Source: Clavulina sp. PMI_390 (lineage: Eukaryota > Basidiomycota > Agaricomycetes > Cantharellales > Hydnaceae). Taken from it: 12,368 nucleotides of DNA. The notes under the pieces are model-generated. The model worked only from the letters and a program-made list of their open reading frames with translations, was not told the origin of the DNA and ran no database searches. This document shows, in pieces, positions 1 through 7,433 of this stretch. The first letter of the stretch is position 1; every line of letters begins with the position of its first letter. The translations under genes were made by a program, and so were the position numbers. The stretch is from assembly GCA_015039315.1 (NCBI GenBank), contig WIDE01000299.1, positions 1-12,368 on the forward strand. The letters run 5' to 3'.

Positions 1-135
1 GCTTGGGGATGGCTGCTCTGGACTGGGAGGTACTGGGCCGATGCGTGGGCGAGGGCTGGGATGTGGGGCGCTGATGAGGGGTATGTTGGGTGGAGTCCCG
101 TGCGTGGACTTTTGTACGGACAGTGGATGGTTTGA
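1..135 (+). CDS. Wax-synthase-domain (MBOAT-type) O-acyltransferase, C-terminal end only
   Basis: The first reading frame is open from the window edge to TGA at 133-135 and gives 44 residues rich in Trp and Gly. It includes WLLWTGRYWADAWARAGMW and then DEGYVGWSPVRG before the stop. This Trp-rich, amphipathic ending (W..W..RYW.DAW.R.GMW, then a W.P-type tail) is what I know from the C-termini of fungal wax-synthase-domain membrane acyltransferases (MBOAT_2 type), integral membrane enzymes that transfer acyl or acetyl groups to lipid alcohols or terpenoids. The catalytic His region lies upstream of the window, so activity cannot be judged. The identification is supported by a longer related copy at 2343-3064, which ends with a matching but degraded sequence. 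The reading frame here is undisturbed, so this copy may be functional. The substrate is unknown. Confidence 0.65.
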   Translation, partial: AWGWLLWTGRYWADAWARAGMWGADEGYVGWSPVRGLLYGQWMV

Positions 136-357
136 GTAGATGGTTAGAAAGAGGGCATGATCTAGATTCTAGAATCAACAGTTGGGCTAGAAGGCATTCA
201 TCATGGTGTGTTTGTGTGTGGTCGTTGCTGGCCTGTTGCAATTTTGTGCTTCACTGCAGGTTTCATTGGCCTGGATATACCGCGGTTGTGATTCACTGGA
301 ATCATGATTTAGCTCGATGGTCACATGTATCTCCAAAATTCAATCATTCGACAAGCC

Positions 358-375
358 GACGACTGTGGGAGGCCG
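358..375 (+). repeat. 18-nt block shared by intergenic regions 1 and 2, copy A
   Basis: The sequence GACGACTGTGGGAGGCCG is identical to 3284-3301. Both copies lie between a wax-synthase end and the following F-box gene, and both are preceded by ATTCGACAA a few bases upstream. It marks the two intergenic regions as homologous parts of a duplicated unit. It could be a conserved regulatory element or simply a less diverged patch. Confidence 0.7.
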
Positions 376-470
376 TCCGGTAATCTTGGTGGCGGTCTAT
401 AATAATTACATTAATCTTCCTCCGATACCAATCGCCACCAGCCACCAGTTATGGGTGAAGTTTGCAATGC

Positions 471-478
471 GTGACAGT
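471..478 (+). promoter_or_regulatory. GTGACAGT upstream motif of F-box gene 1
   Basis: The octamer GTGACAGT lies 60 nt before the start codon and is followed by TCACGTCA (478-485), a CRE/bZIP-like half palindrome. The same octamer precedes paralog 2 (3457-3464) and paralog 3 (5628-5635), each with a second GTGAC-like copy 3' of it. The regulatory role is inferred. Confidence 0.35.
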
Positions 479-538
479 CACGTCATTGTGCTCAAAACGA
501 CTCACATCCATCCACAGTTGAATAGTCCGGAAGACCCA

Positions 539-2285
539 ATGAATCAGAGGGACAGTTCTTCCCAAAGAAGAAGACTTGAAAGAATCCTTAACCTAGCTCA
601 GATCATCCAAGGCAATGACCTTTCTGATACAGGTCGCACCACGCTCTCTGCGTTGCCCCAGTCGTATGTTTTATTCCACCCTGTATATTCTCGTTTCCTT
701 TTATCTCACGTCTAGCACCATCAAAATCCCTAGCCCTGAGACCATCACATCTCTCCTAATTGATGCCAATCACAGCATAGAGGTTCTGGACGAACTGATT
801 GGCCTGGCCTCGACACAAAGGCGCCTCGTGAGCCAACGCGCAGCTGATCTGCACAACTCATCGAAACCCGTCTTTCGCGTCCCGCCAGAGATAATTTCGT
901 ACATTCTAGAGCTTTCCACTTCGTTTTCGGACGGACCTATGACAGGGTGGATGCCAGAGACCACATTACTACCACTTTCAACAACTTTCCTCTCGATGAA
1001 TCTTGCATGCCGAATGTTCCGGGAGGTCGCTATCAACGCCCCGCGGTGCTGGAAGAATCCCGTCATCCACCTCACAAGCATGTATTCCACCTCTCCAGCG
1101 GTTCTCGACACTTATCTCCAGCGCTCGAAGAGTCTATTCTTCAACCTCAGCATCTATGCAAACTGCGCTCTTACCAGTCGTGCTCGGCTCCATAACCTTT
1201 TGGACACCCTGCGCCCTCACGTCTACCGCTGCTGGCGCATTGAAGTTTGCGCGGCTGAGGAGGAATTCCAGCTCAGCAAAATCACCGAAGCTATTCGTGA
1301 TTTTAGCTTGGTATTCCCTTCGCTTCGCAGCGTCAGAATAGCTGATCGTACTTGCGGCGAGGACTCGACCTCTCAGTACGAGGTTGAACTTATTCCATTC
1401 TGGCATTCATCCGACACTCAAATTGAGTCTGTCGATATAGAGTTTGCTGGATCCGGGGAGGTGGTGGATCCGCACCCATCAGTGGATGACCTGTATCTCC
1501 CTCCTGGCCTTCGATTTTTACGCATCTATGACGGTCTCGCTAAACATCTGGTCATCGAAATTGCACGCCATCATCCTCGACTCGAGCACCTGGATTGGTA
1601 TTGTCGAGACGAGGAATTGTTAGTTGATGAAAAGCCGCTCGAACTACCATGGCTGAAAACTTTCAAGTTGGGCGCACAAGCCCTGATCGGAGGGTTTCCT
1701 CCACTAGTTGCTCCTCAATGCGAGGATCTTTGTCTCGGCAATACCTGGTACTCAACTTATAACGACTGGATCTTTGGCTCTAGTGAAGCAGATATGCTGC
1801 ACTTTCCAAATCTCAAGAGATTATCATTTGTTAACACTGATGGATATCCGAACCACGTCCATGGATTCCTGTCGTGTCACCCTACGCTCGAAGAGATCCT
1901 AATTCGGGGACCTGATGATTTCGTTGATGACAGCGAGGTGTTCCAGAAAGAATGCCAACTGTTTGATCGTCTTTCCTTCTTGTCCACCACTGGCAAATCG
2001 TCCACCTCTAATGATTCCTTCAAGTTCCTTCCTGCAGTGCATACGTTTTGGTACGAAATCGAGTTGCATCGTTGGATGGAGAACCCAGATGATGGAGCGG
2101 TTGGGATTGGTGTTGCTATCTCGAATTCACTTCGCCAGCTTCTTACTCACCGTCCTAGTCTTTCCGTCAAGATCCTGCGAGTGGTGAAAAATGAACAAAT
2201 ACCTCAAGAACTCCTTCAACTGCTCGAGCAGTTTGAAGGTCGATTCTTTGTTTTGAACCATGACACGCCCGAATGGGCGAGATGA
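539..2285 (+). CDS. F-box/LRR-like protein 1, intact (exons 539-663 and 734-2285)
   Basis: Predicted 558-residue F-box protein, a likely substrate receptor of an SCF (Skp1-cullin-F-box) ubiquitin ligase. Exon 1 encodes 41 residues plus two bases of Ser42, and a 70-nt intron separates it from exon 2. The ATG at 539 is chosen because paralog 2 has an exon 1 of identical length (125 nt) with similar content (..LAQIIQ.. against ..IAQIVQ..) and the same splice junction in PQS. Residues about 43-87 form a heptad-like stretch (ELIGLASTQRRLV..). The F-box-like helix starts at residue 88 (VFRVPPEIISYILEL) and continues to MNLACRMFREVAINAPRCW at 130-148, the usual second half in Agaricomycete F-box proteins, with an insert between. 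The remainder is LRR-like, with LPPGLRFLRIYDGL near 297-310. The C-terminal block EGRFFVLNHD..EWAR is conserved in paralogs. Target unknown. No frame break is visible, so this is the best functional candidate of the three. Confidence 0.8.
664..733 (+). other. Intron of F-box gene 1 (70 nt, phase 2)
   Basis: The donor GTATGT follows CAGTC, and the acceptor is ATCCCTAG. A branch-like CTCAC lies at 706-710. The intron length equals that of paralog 2, and the split Ser codon is the same in all three paralogs. A second acceptor, GTCTAG ending at 715, is also in frame and would add six residues, but it sits only five bases after the branch-like site and is absent from paralog 2. Confidence 0.75.
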
Positions 2286-2342
2286 ATTGTCTCATTTCGG
2301 CCTACCGCCCTCCGCTGCGGTCCCATACCATGACCGTCTTGA

Positions 2343-3064
2343 TTCGCATTCCTCTTACCGGTGGTACAATATGTTGTGATTGACATCTTCGATACGATCA
2401 CGAACAGCGAGACATGGGAACAGCCCGTCCTGTCTCTCCCCTTTCCCAAACAAATACTCTTCTCGTTGTGCATCTGCGTCACGACGTACCTGACAATCAC
2501 CATCCCCGAAACGATTTATTCTACCACGTTCATTGCACTGGGATCGAACCCAGATACCTGGCCCCCCATCTTCAACCGCCCATTCGCCGCTTCCTCCCTG
2601 CAAGACTTCTGGTCGAACAAGTGGCATCACATCTTCAAGCGGGCCTTTGATCGGCTGTCTCTGCTGCCCATGCTCCTCGTCCCGCGCTCAGTCCCTCTTT
2701 CCGCGCGCCGCTTCCTCAGAGCCCTCATCATCTTCGGGTTCTCAGCAGCATTCCACCTCGCGCTCGTCCAGCGCATGTTAGTGCAAAATCGGGAAAGTAT
2801 GGCAGTTCTTCGACTCGTCAACGCTGCTCTTCTTCCTCCTTCTGCCCTTGAGTCTGTTGATTGAGCACGCCGTGCTCGTTCCACTCGCGAACCGAATGCG
2901 GCTCTTCTTTGGGCCACAAGGTTTTGGGCTCGGAGGTGGCTGCTGTGGACTGGGAGGTATTCGGCCGATGCGTTGGTGAGGGCTGGGTTGTGGGTACTGA
3001 TGAGGGATATTTTGGGTGGGCCTTGTCCGTGGGTGTTTGGACGGGAAGTGGACGGTCTAATTAG
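2343..3064 (+). pseudogene. Wax-synthase-domain (MBOAT-type) acyltransferase pseudogene, 5'-truncated and frameshifted
   Basis: From 2343 the third frame encodes a hydrophobic protein with landmarks of fungal wax synthases: WPPIFNRPF, then SLQDFWSNKWHHIFKR (the FW..RWHQ-type motif), then FSAAFHLAL, which carries the conserved His of MBOAT enzymes. The match then jumps frame at about 2781-2792 (VWQFFDSSTLLFFLLLPL continues in frame 1). It jumps again at about 2905-2927 (FWARRWLLWTGRY in frame 3) and once more at 2994-2998, where one base is missing relative to the intact end at 1-135, before DEGYFGW in frame 2. Two Trp of the intact copy (RYWADAW) are Ser and Leu here (RYSADAL). The N-terminal half and a start codon are missing: homology begins within 60 nt of the F-box gene 1 stop, and the frame is closed by a stop at 2340-2342. 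No set of plausible introns restores one frame. A decayed duplicate of the gene ending at 135 is the simplest reading. Confidence 0.75.
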
Positions 3065-3283
3065 GTAGTGAGGAGGGCGGTTTGTGCTAGAGTCCAGAGT
3101 CTGTAGTCAAGCTAGAGGACTGACGTTCACGGTTCCTTGGTGATGGAAGCCGGTGGTATCCTCTTGTCGTTCTGTGCGCTATATCATGCTCATCTCTCAT
3201 TAGCTTCGATACGCCGTGCGTTGTGATCTAGTTAGGCCTATAAATTTCTCGTTACTGGTGTGATGGAATTCGACAATAGTGCT

Positions 3284-3301
3284 GACGACTGTGGGAGGCC
3301 G
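3284..3301 (+). repeat. 18-nt block shared by intergenic regions 1 and 2, copy B
   Basis: Identical to 358-375 (GACGACTGTGGGAGGCCG) and likewise preceded by ATTCGACAA. The distance to the following F-box start codon differs (232 nt here, 163 nt in copy A), so spacing is not conserved. Confidence 0.7.
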
Positions 3302-3436
3302 ATGGATGCTAGCCATAGCCTTTTTAATCAGTTATCTTCGGAGGCCAAGCTGTTTCGGCCTCCTCGATTCCTAGGGATGATGAAACCATCAAATTCCTTT
3401 ATATGAGGATCCGGGGGAACCAGAGTTTTGTTTGTC

Positions 3437-3448
3437 TTTTTTTTTTTT
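3437..3448 (+). repeat. T12 homopolymer tract
   Basis: Twelve consecutive T residues lie about 85 nt before the start of F-box gene 2. Poly(dT) tracts are common nucleosome-excluding elements in fungal promoters. No counterpart is seen at the same place upstream of gene 1. Confidence 0.5.
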
Positions 3449-3456
3449 GGCATTTT

Positions 3457-3464
3457 GTGACAGT
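3457..3464 (+). promoter_or_regulatory. GTGACAGT upstream motif of F-box gene 2
   Basis: Same octamer as at 471-478 and 5628-5635, lying 69 nt before the start codon and just after the T12 tract. It is followed at 3467-3473 by a second GTGAC core (TGTGACG). Confidence 0.35.
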
Positions 3465-3580
3465 TATGTGACGCTCACGATTTTCGACTGTGCTTCCTCC
3501 TCACCTGATAGCTGATTAGCTTGGAACGACGAGATGGACGACAGCGCCTATTCATCCCAACAAGAAAGTCCCAAAAGAAT

Positions 3581-3598
3581 AGCGCAGATAGCGCAGAT
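3581..3598 (+). repeat. 9-nt tandem duplication in exon 1 of F-box gene 2
   Basis: AGCGCAGAT occurs twice in a row and encodes the repeated IAQ-IAQ of the N-terminal segment. Gene 1 has a single LAQ-IIQ here. The unit is a multiple of three and keeps the frame. Confidence 0.7.
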
Positions 3599-3658
3599 AG
3601 TTCAAACCACGAGCGTTCGTAGCCCAGGTTCTCTTCGGCAGCTTGGAATACCTCAGTC

Positions 3659-3728
3659 GTATGTTTTGCTCGAATCCTCTGTCCTCTCACTCGTACGTAT
3701 CTGATATCCGTCACCACGAAATCTCTAG
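3659..3728 (+). other. Intron of F-box gene 2 (70 nt, phase 2)
   Basis: The donor is GTATGT after CAGTC and the acceptor is ATCTCTAG, with a branch-like CTGAT in between. Position, phase and length match the intron of gene 1. Unlike gene 1 it has no second usable acceptor. Confidence 0.75.
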
Positions 3729-5273
3729 CCACGAAAGTGTAGTATCGCTCCTCCATGATATCAAGCATAATGCAGTCCTTTTTGATGAGCTGAGCACCCT
3801 CGTCTTGAGACAAAAGCATCTTGTGGACCAATCTGCCGCCCTTCTACACAACTCTTTACAGCCCATATTCCGCATTCCACTTGAAGTGCTGTCATATATA
3901 GTAGAGCTGACCACTTCGTTTGCCGACGGGCCGTTGATAGGTGTGATCTCTGAGAGCACCTGGCTGCCAGTATCACGGTCCTTCTTCTCCATGAATCTTG
4001 CATGCCAGCGATTTTGGGAGGTTTCCATTGAATCTCCACGATGCTGGACAGACGTCGTCATTCACTTCATGCCCAAGCATTCAACATCGCCAGTGATGCT
4101 CGAGAAGCATCTCCAACCCTCAAAGAGCCTCCTGTTCAACCTCAGTATCTACGTGAATTGCGTGGATATTGGTCTCGATCAATCCACGAGCTCCTGAGCA
4201 CTTTACGCCCCCACATCCACCGCTTTTGGCGAATCGAAGTTTGTACTTCCGAGGAAGAACTTCAGCTCAGTCCTATCACTCAGACCATTCAAGCCTTTGG
4301 CTTGGTGTGCCCTGCTCTCCGCAGCGTGAGGCTTGCTGATCGCACCCGCGGAAAATCGGCTTACCTTGAGCACAGTGTTGAGCTTATTCCATTTTGGAAT
4401 CAGTGCAATACTCAAATTGAGTCTATTGATATAAAGTTGGCAGGAGCCGGGGAAGTCTTGGAGCCGTACCCTTCTGTAAAAGACTTTCATCTCCCAGTGG
4501 GCTTGCGACGTTTGCGCATCTTCGACACTCTGAGCAAGGATCTGGTTATCAACATCGCACGTCATTGTCCAAATCTTGAATACTTTGAATGGCATTTCGG
4601 GGAGGATGAAACGCCACACGAACTTACTCCATTACACCTTCCATATCTCAAAAGCTTCAAGTTAGGCGAACTATCATTGAATGGAGGATTCCCCCCGCTG
4701 ATCGCTTCCCGATGTGAAAGCCTCTGTCTTGATAGCCTTTGGTACTCAGAGTATAACGACTGGCTTTTTGGGTCTAGCCAAGCAACCATGCCACGGTTCC
4801 CAGCCCTCAGGCGGGTATCATTTGTTCACAATTATGGCTACCCAAACAACCTCCATGACTTCCTCTCTTGCCACCCCACCCTAGAAGAGCTGCTGATTTG
4901 TGGACCAGATGATGCTCCCCGCGATGAAGCAGAGCTCCAGGAAGAATGCGAGCTCTTCAATCGTCTTTCCCTCATATCTGCCAAAAGCAAGTCGTCTCCA
5001 TCCAATAATCCTTCCCAATTCCTCCCTGCCTTGCATACCCTATGGTACGAAGTTGAATTGTACCGCTGGATAGGGAACCCAGATGCTGAGGTGGCGGGCA
5101 TTGCTATTTACAATGCCCTTCACGAACTTCTTACTCTTCGTGCTACTCTTTCGGTCAAGATCTTGCGAGTGGTGAAAAACGAAACTATCCCCCGAGAACT
5201 TCTTCATCTGCTCGAGGAATTCGAAGGGCGATTCTTTGTTTTGAACCATGACGCGCCAGATTGGGCTAGATGA

Positions 5274-5740
5274 ACAAAGCACTGAAAACGTGGTTGTATG
5301 TCTCAAAGCATCTTGGTGTGGCCTGTGTGCTTGTGAGATTTCATTTTCACATTTCTATGAAGGGAAGCTCAATCAATGCATAAATTATGGCCAGCTCGCC
5401 TTACCACGTTGAACGCCGCTCTCGGGGCGCAGGCTCAAACTGAACTGCTTTTCCTGAAGAGACGAGTCACCCAATGCCTTACGATTCCTCTCACCCTTTC
5501 TTCGCCATTCTGTTTCCCTTGATGTAATAATTTCCCGCACACCCCTACTCAATTTGTTGATTTTATTAAATTCCCTTCAATTGTAACCAGGCACACTCGT
5601 ACGCCAACCGGTTCGCCGGGTTTCCCTGTGACAGTGAGTTCGTGACAGGAGCAACTTCAAGTTGTTGGCAGGCTCGCCTCCCTTCGTTGGGCAAGCTAAA
5701 AGGGGGACGTGAATCCCCGGCTACTTCTTCTCCGAAACTA
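5274..5740 (+). promoter_or_regulatory. Intergenic region and probable promoter of F-box gene 3
   Basis: These 467 nt contain no recognisable gene and no wax-synthase remnant, unlike the space between genes 1 and 2. The open frames at 5566-5757 (minus) and 5642-5836 (plus) resemble nothing known. Two GTGACAG copies (5628-5634 and 5642-5648) are the only elements I can relate to the other paralogs. The AT-rich stretch 5520-5575 could hold the core promoter, but no clear TATA box is seen. Confidence 0.35.
5628..5635 (+). promoter_or_regulatory. GTGACAGT upstream motif of F-box gene 3
   Basis: Third occurrence of the octamer, 105 nt before the proposed start codon. It is followed at 5642-5648 by a second GTGACAG. 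Confidence 0.35.
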
Positions 5741-7433
5741 ATGTCCAAAGGAATCACAAAGCTTTTTCATCCCGTACTAAAAGATGACAATTTTAACCCA
5801 ACTCACCCTACACCGAGTGCAGTACCCCAGTCGTAAGTTTCGTCAATATTTTCTCTACTACAATGCGCATGCGTCTCACTCAGAATGAGTACATTACCAG
5901 TACTGGGAACTCACTGTCTTTCCATGCTGAATACCACACAGAGCGTCTGGAGGAACCAGCCACGCTGGCCTCGATACGGAAGCCACTCGTTGACCAGTCT
6001 CCGGCCTATCTGCATAACTCCCTGCAGCCAATCTTCCATATCCCTGTCGAGATCATATCCTATGTCCTGGAGCTGGTCGTTGCATTTTCAGAGGCATCTG
6101 ATGCAGCCAACCTGCTAGACGATACCTACTTTCCAATCTCGCGATCTTTCCTTTTTATGAATCTCTCTTGCCGACGATTCCGCGAGATTTCTATCAATAC
6201 TCCAGTTTGCTGGAGGAACGTGATCATCTTGTTCATGAAGGATCATTCGACCTTACCAGCCATCCTTGATAATTTTCTTTGGCGCTCGAAGAGCAGTCGT
6301 TACGACTTGTTCATTTTTGCAAACAAACCTGATGTTGGGCACGAACCTTTCCATGAGGTGCTCTCCATAGTGCGACCTCACGCCCACCGCTGTCATCGGC
6401 TCGAAATCCGGTCCAGAGGGGAAACAATTGAGGTTTGCGAGATCAGCAAGATTATTCGAGACTGTGGCTGGACTTTCCCATCCCTTCGCAGCGTCAAACC
6501 CGCCGATCACACTCGAGGATGGGGGCGCAAGTCGGACGAGCCGCAAGTCATTCCATTTTGGAATCAGGAGAGCGGCTCCATTGAATCTATCAATATCGAG
6601 TTCGGACATTTCACGCAGGTCTTGAAACCGCCTTCTACAGCCGAAGAGCTCCGTCTCCCGTAAAACTGCGGCGCTTGTGCATATATAATGGTCTGCACAA
6701 GGACCTAGTCATCAGCATCATTCGTTGCTGCCCTCATCTCGAGCATTTTGAATGGTCCTCTCACCGAATGGAATCGTCTCTCGATGTAAAGCCAGTCGAC
6801 GTTCCATGCCTTATCACCTTGAAGTTTGGTCAACAAGCTTTGCTAGGAGGATTTCCTCAATTCATTGCCCCAAGATGCGAAACCCTTTGCCTTGATGACC
6901 TTTGGGACTCCTCTGATAATGGTTGGTTCCTAGAACCTATCCACGGGTTGGCACGAGCCTTCCCAGCCCTCAAGCGGATATCATTTGTTCACGATGAAGG
7001 GTGGACAACCAAACTTCAGAAGTTCTTCTCATCCCACCCTTTTCTCGAAGAAGTCTCGATTGAGCACCCTGGAGGGGAGGCGACGAGTGTCCAAGACGAA
7101 CGGGAGCTATTTGATAGGCTCGGGGTCTCCTCACCAGCGAGCGAGCTGTCGAGTCCCGATCCTGTCCCCGGTCTGCTCCCTGCTTTGCGTGTCCTATGGT
7201 ATCGGCCTGGCATGCATCGCTGGAGGGGCCGACCAAAAGACCCATCGGCTGACGTGGGCGCTACAATTGCTGACGCGCATCGTGGGCTTCTTACCAGTCG
7301 TCCGACCCTTTCCATCAAGCTGCTACGAGAATCTGACGATGATGACACACCCGAATCCCTTCTTGAGTTGCTTCAGGAGTTTGAAGGCAGATTCTTTAAC
7401 TTGACGGATGAAGTACCAGACTGGGCTGTATAG
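5741..7433 (+). pseudogene. F-box/LRR-like protein 3, broken by a 1-nt frameshift (exons 5741-5832 and 5901-7433)
   Basis: Third, more diverged member of the same tandem family. The ATG at 5741 gives a 92-nt exon 1 ending in VPQ plus the split Ser codon shared by genes 1 and 2. Exon 2 at 5901 restores the homologous frame (..ERLEEPATLASIRKPLV..). The F-box-like helix is at about residues 75-89 (IFHIPVEIISYVLEL), followed by MNLSCRRFREISINTPVCW. The frame ends at TAA 6661-6663, exactly where the paralogs read LP.GLR.LRI. From 6664 the next frame gives KLRRLCIYNGLHKDLVISII and stays open to 7433, ending EGRFFNLTDEVPDWAV. The segment is 53 nt where gene 2 has 54, so one base is missing near 6658-6663. 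As written the product is about 284 residues, an F-box without most of the LRR-like part. With the base present it would be about 541 residues. Sequence error or recent pseudogenisation are both possible. Splicing of 6660-6715 could also bypass the stop. Confidence 0.65.
5833..5900 (+). other. Intron of F-box gene 3 (68 nt, phase 2)
   Basis: The donor is GTAAGT after CAGTC and the acceptor is ATTACCAG. An earlier CACTCAG acceptor ending at 5883 would give a 51-nt intron but the wrong frame. Position and phase match the introns of genes 1 and 2. Confidence 0.65.

Larger units (their letters stand above)
136..538 (+). promoter_or_regulatory. Intergenic region and probable promoter of F-box gene 1
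   Basis: No convincing gene lies in these 403 nt. The open frames here do not resemble any family and end in non-coding sequence. The region carries an 18-nt block (358-375) repeated upstream of F-box gene 2, a TATA-like TATAAT at 398-403 about 136 nt before the gene 1 start, and a GTGACAGT octamer at 471-478 shared with the other two paralogs. A perfect 12-nt palindrome, GATTCTAGAATC, lies at 165-176 just after the wax-synthase stop. The promoter role is inferred from position and paralog conservation only. Confidence 0.4.
3065..3533 (+). promoter_or_regulatory. Intergenic region and probable promoter of F-box gene 2
   Basis: No gene is recognisable in these 469 nt. The region is the counterpart of 136-538, as shown by the shared 18-nt block at 3284-3301. 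Possible promoter elements are TTTATATGA at 3398-3406 (about 130 nt before the ATG, the same spacing as the TATA-like site of gene 1), a T12 run at 3437-3448, and GTGACAGT at 3457-3464 followed by TGTGACG at 3467-3473. A further TATAAA lies at about 3239. Function is inferred from position. Confidence 0.4.
3534..5273 (+). pseudogene. F-box/LRR-like protein 2, broken by a 1-nt frameshift (exons 3534-3658 and 3729-5273)
   Basis: Close paralog of F-box gene 1. Exon 1 from the ATG at 3534 is also 125 nt and ends in the same split Ser codon. The intron is also 70 nt, and the F-box-like helix (IFRIPLEVLSYIVEL) starts at residue 88 exactly as in gene 1. After LLFNLSIYVNC the frame runs into TGA at 4195-4197. 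The homologous protein resumes one frame over at HELLSTLRPHIHRFWRIEVC (from about 4185) and stays open to 5273 with a conserved end (EGRFFVLNHDAPDWAR). Counting from the shared TGC codon, this copy has 47 nt where genes 1 and 3 have 48, so one base is missing between about 4165 and 4184. As written, the gene would make about 197 residues with the F-box but no LRR-like part. The remaining 360 codons are undamaged, so the break is recent or a sequence error. With the base present, the protein would be about 556 residues and SCF-type like gene 1. Confidence 0.7.

Noticed and set aside
90..383. A 97-codon plus-strand frame overlapping the wax-synthase end.
   Set aside because: It is out of frame with the conserved C-terminus at 1-135 and then runs through diverged intergenic sequence with no counterpart before gene 2.
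615..733. Alternative start of F-box gene 1 at 615 or at the ATG at 667, which would give a hydrophobic, signal-like N-terminus (MFYSTLYILVSFYL).
   Set aside because: This sequence is intron. The GTATGT donor, the acceptor, the 70-nt length and the split Ser codon are all conserved in paralog 2, and the hydrophobic reading is not conserved there.
2535..2560. GGGATCGAACCCAG, resembling the T-arm of a minus-strand tRNA gene.
   Set aside because: It lies inside the readable wax-synthase frame (ALGSNPDTWPP), and no acceptor stem, anticodon arm or D-arm can be built around it.
4150..4192. An intron that would repair the frame of F-box gene 2 (GTGAAT at about 4153 to CACGAG at 4190).
   Set aside because: It would be only about 38 nt, shorter than any other intron here, and would remove residues aligned without gaps in genes 1 and 3. 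A 1-nt deletion is simpler.
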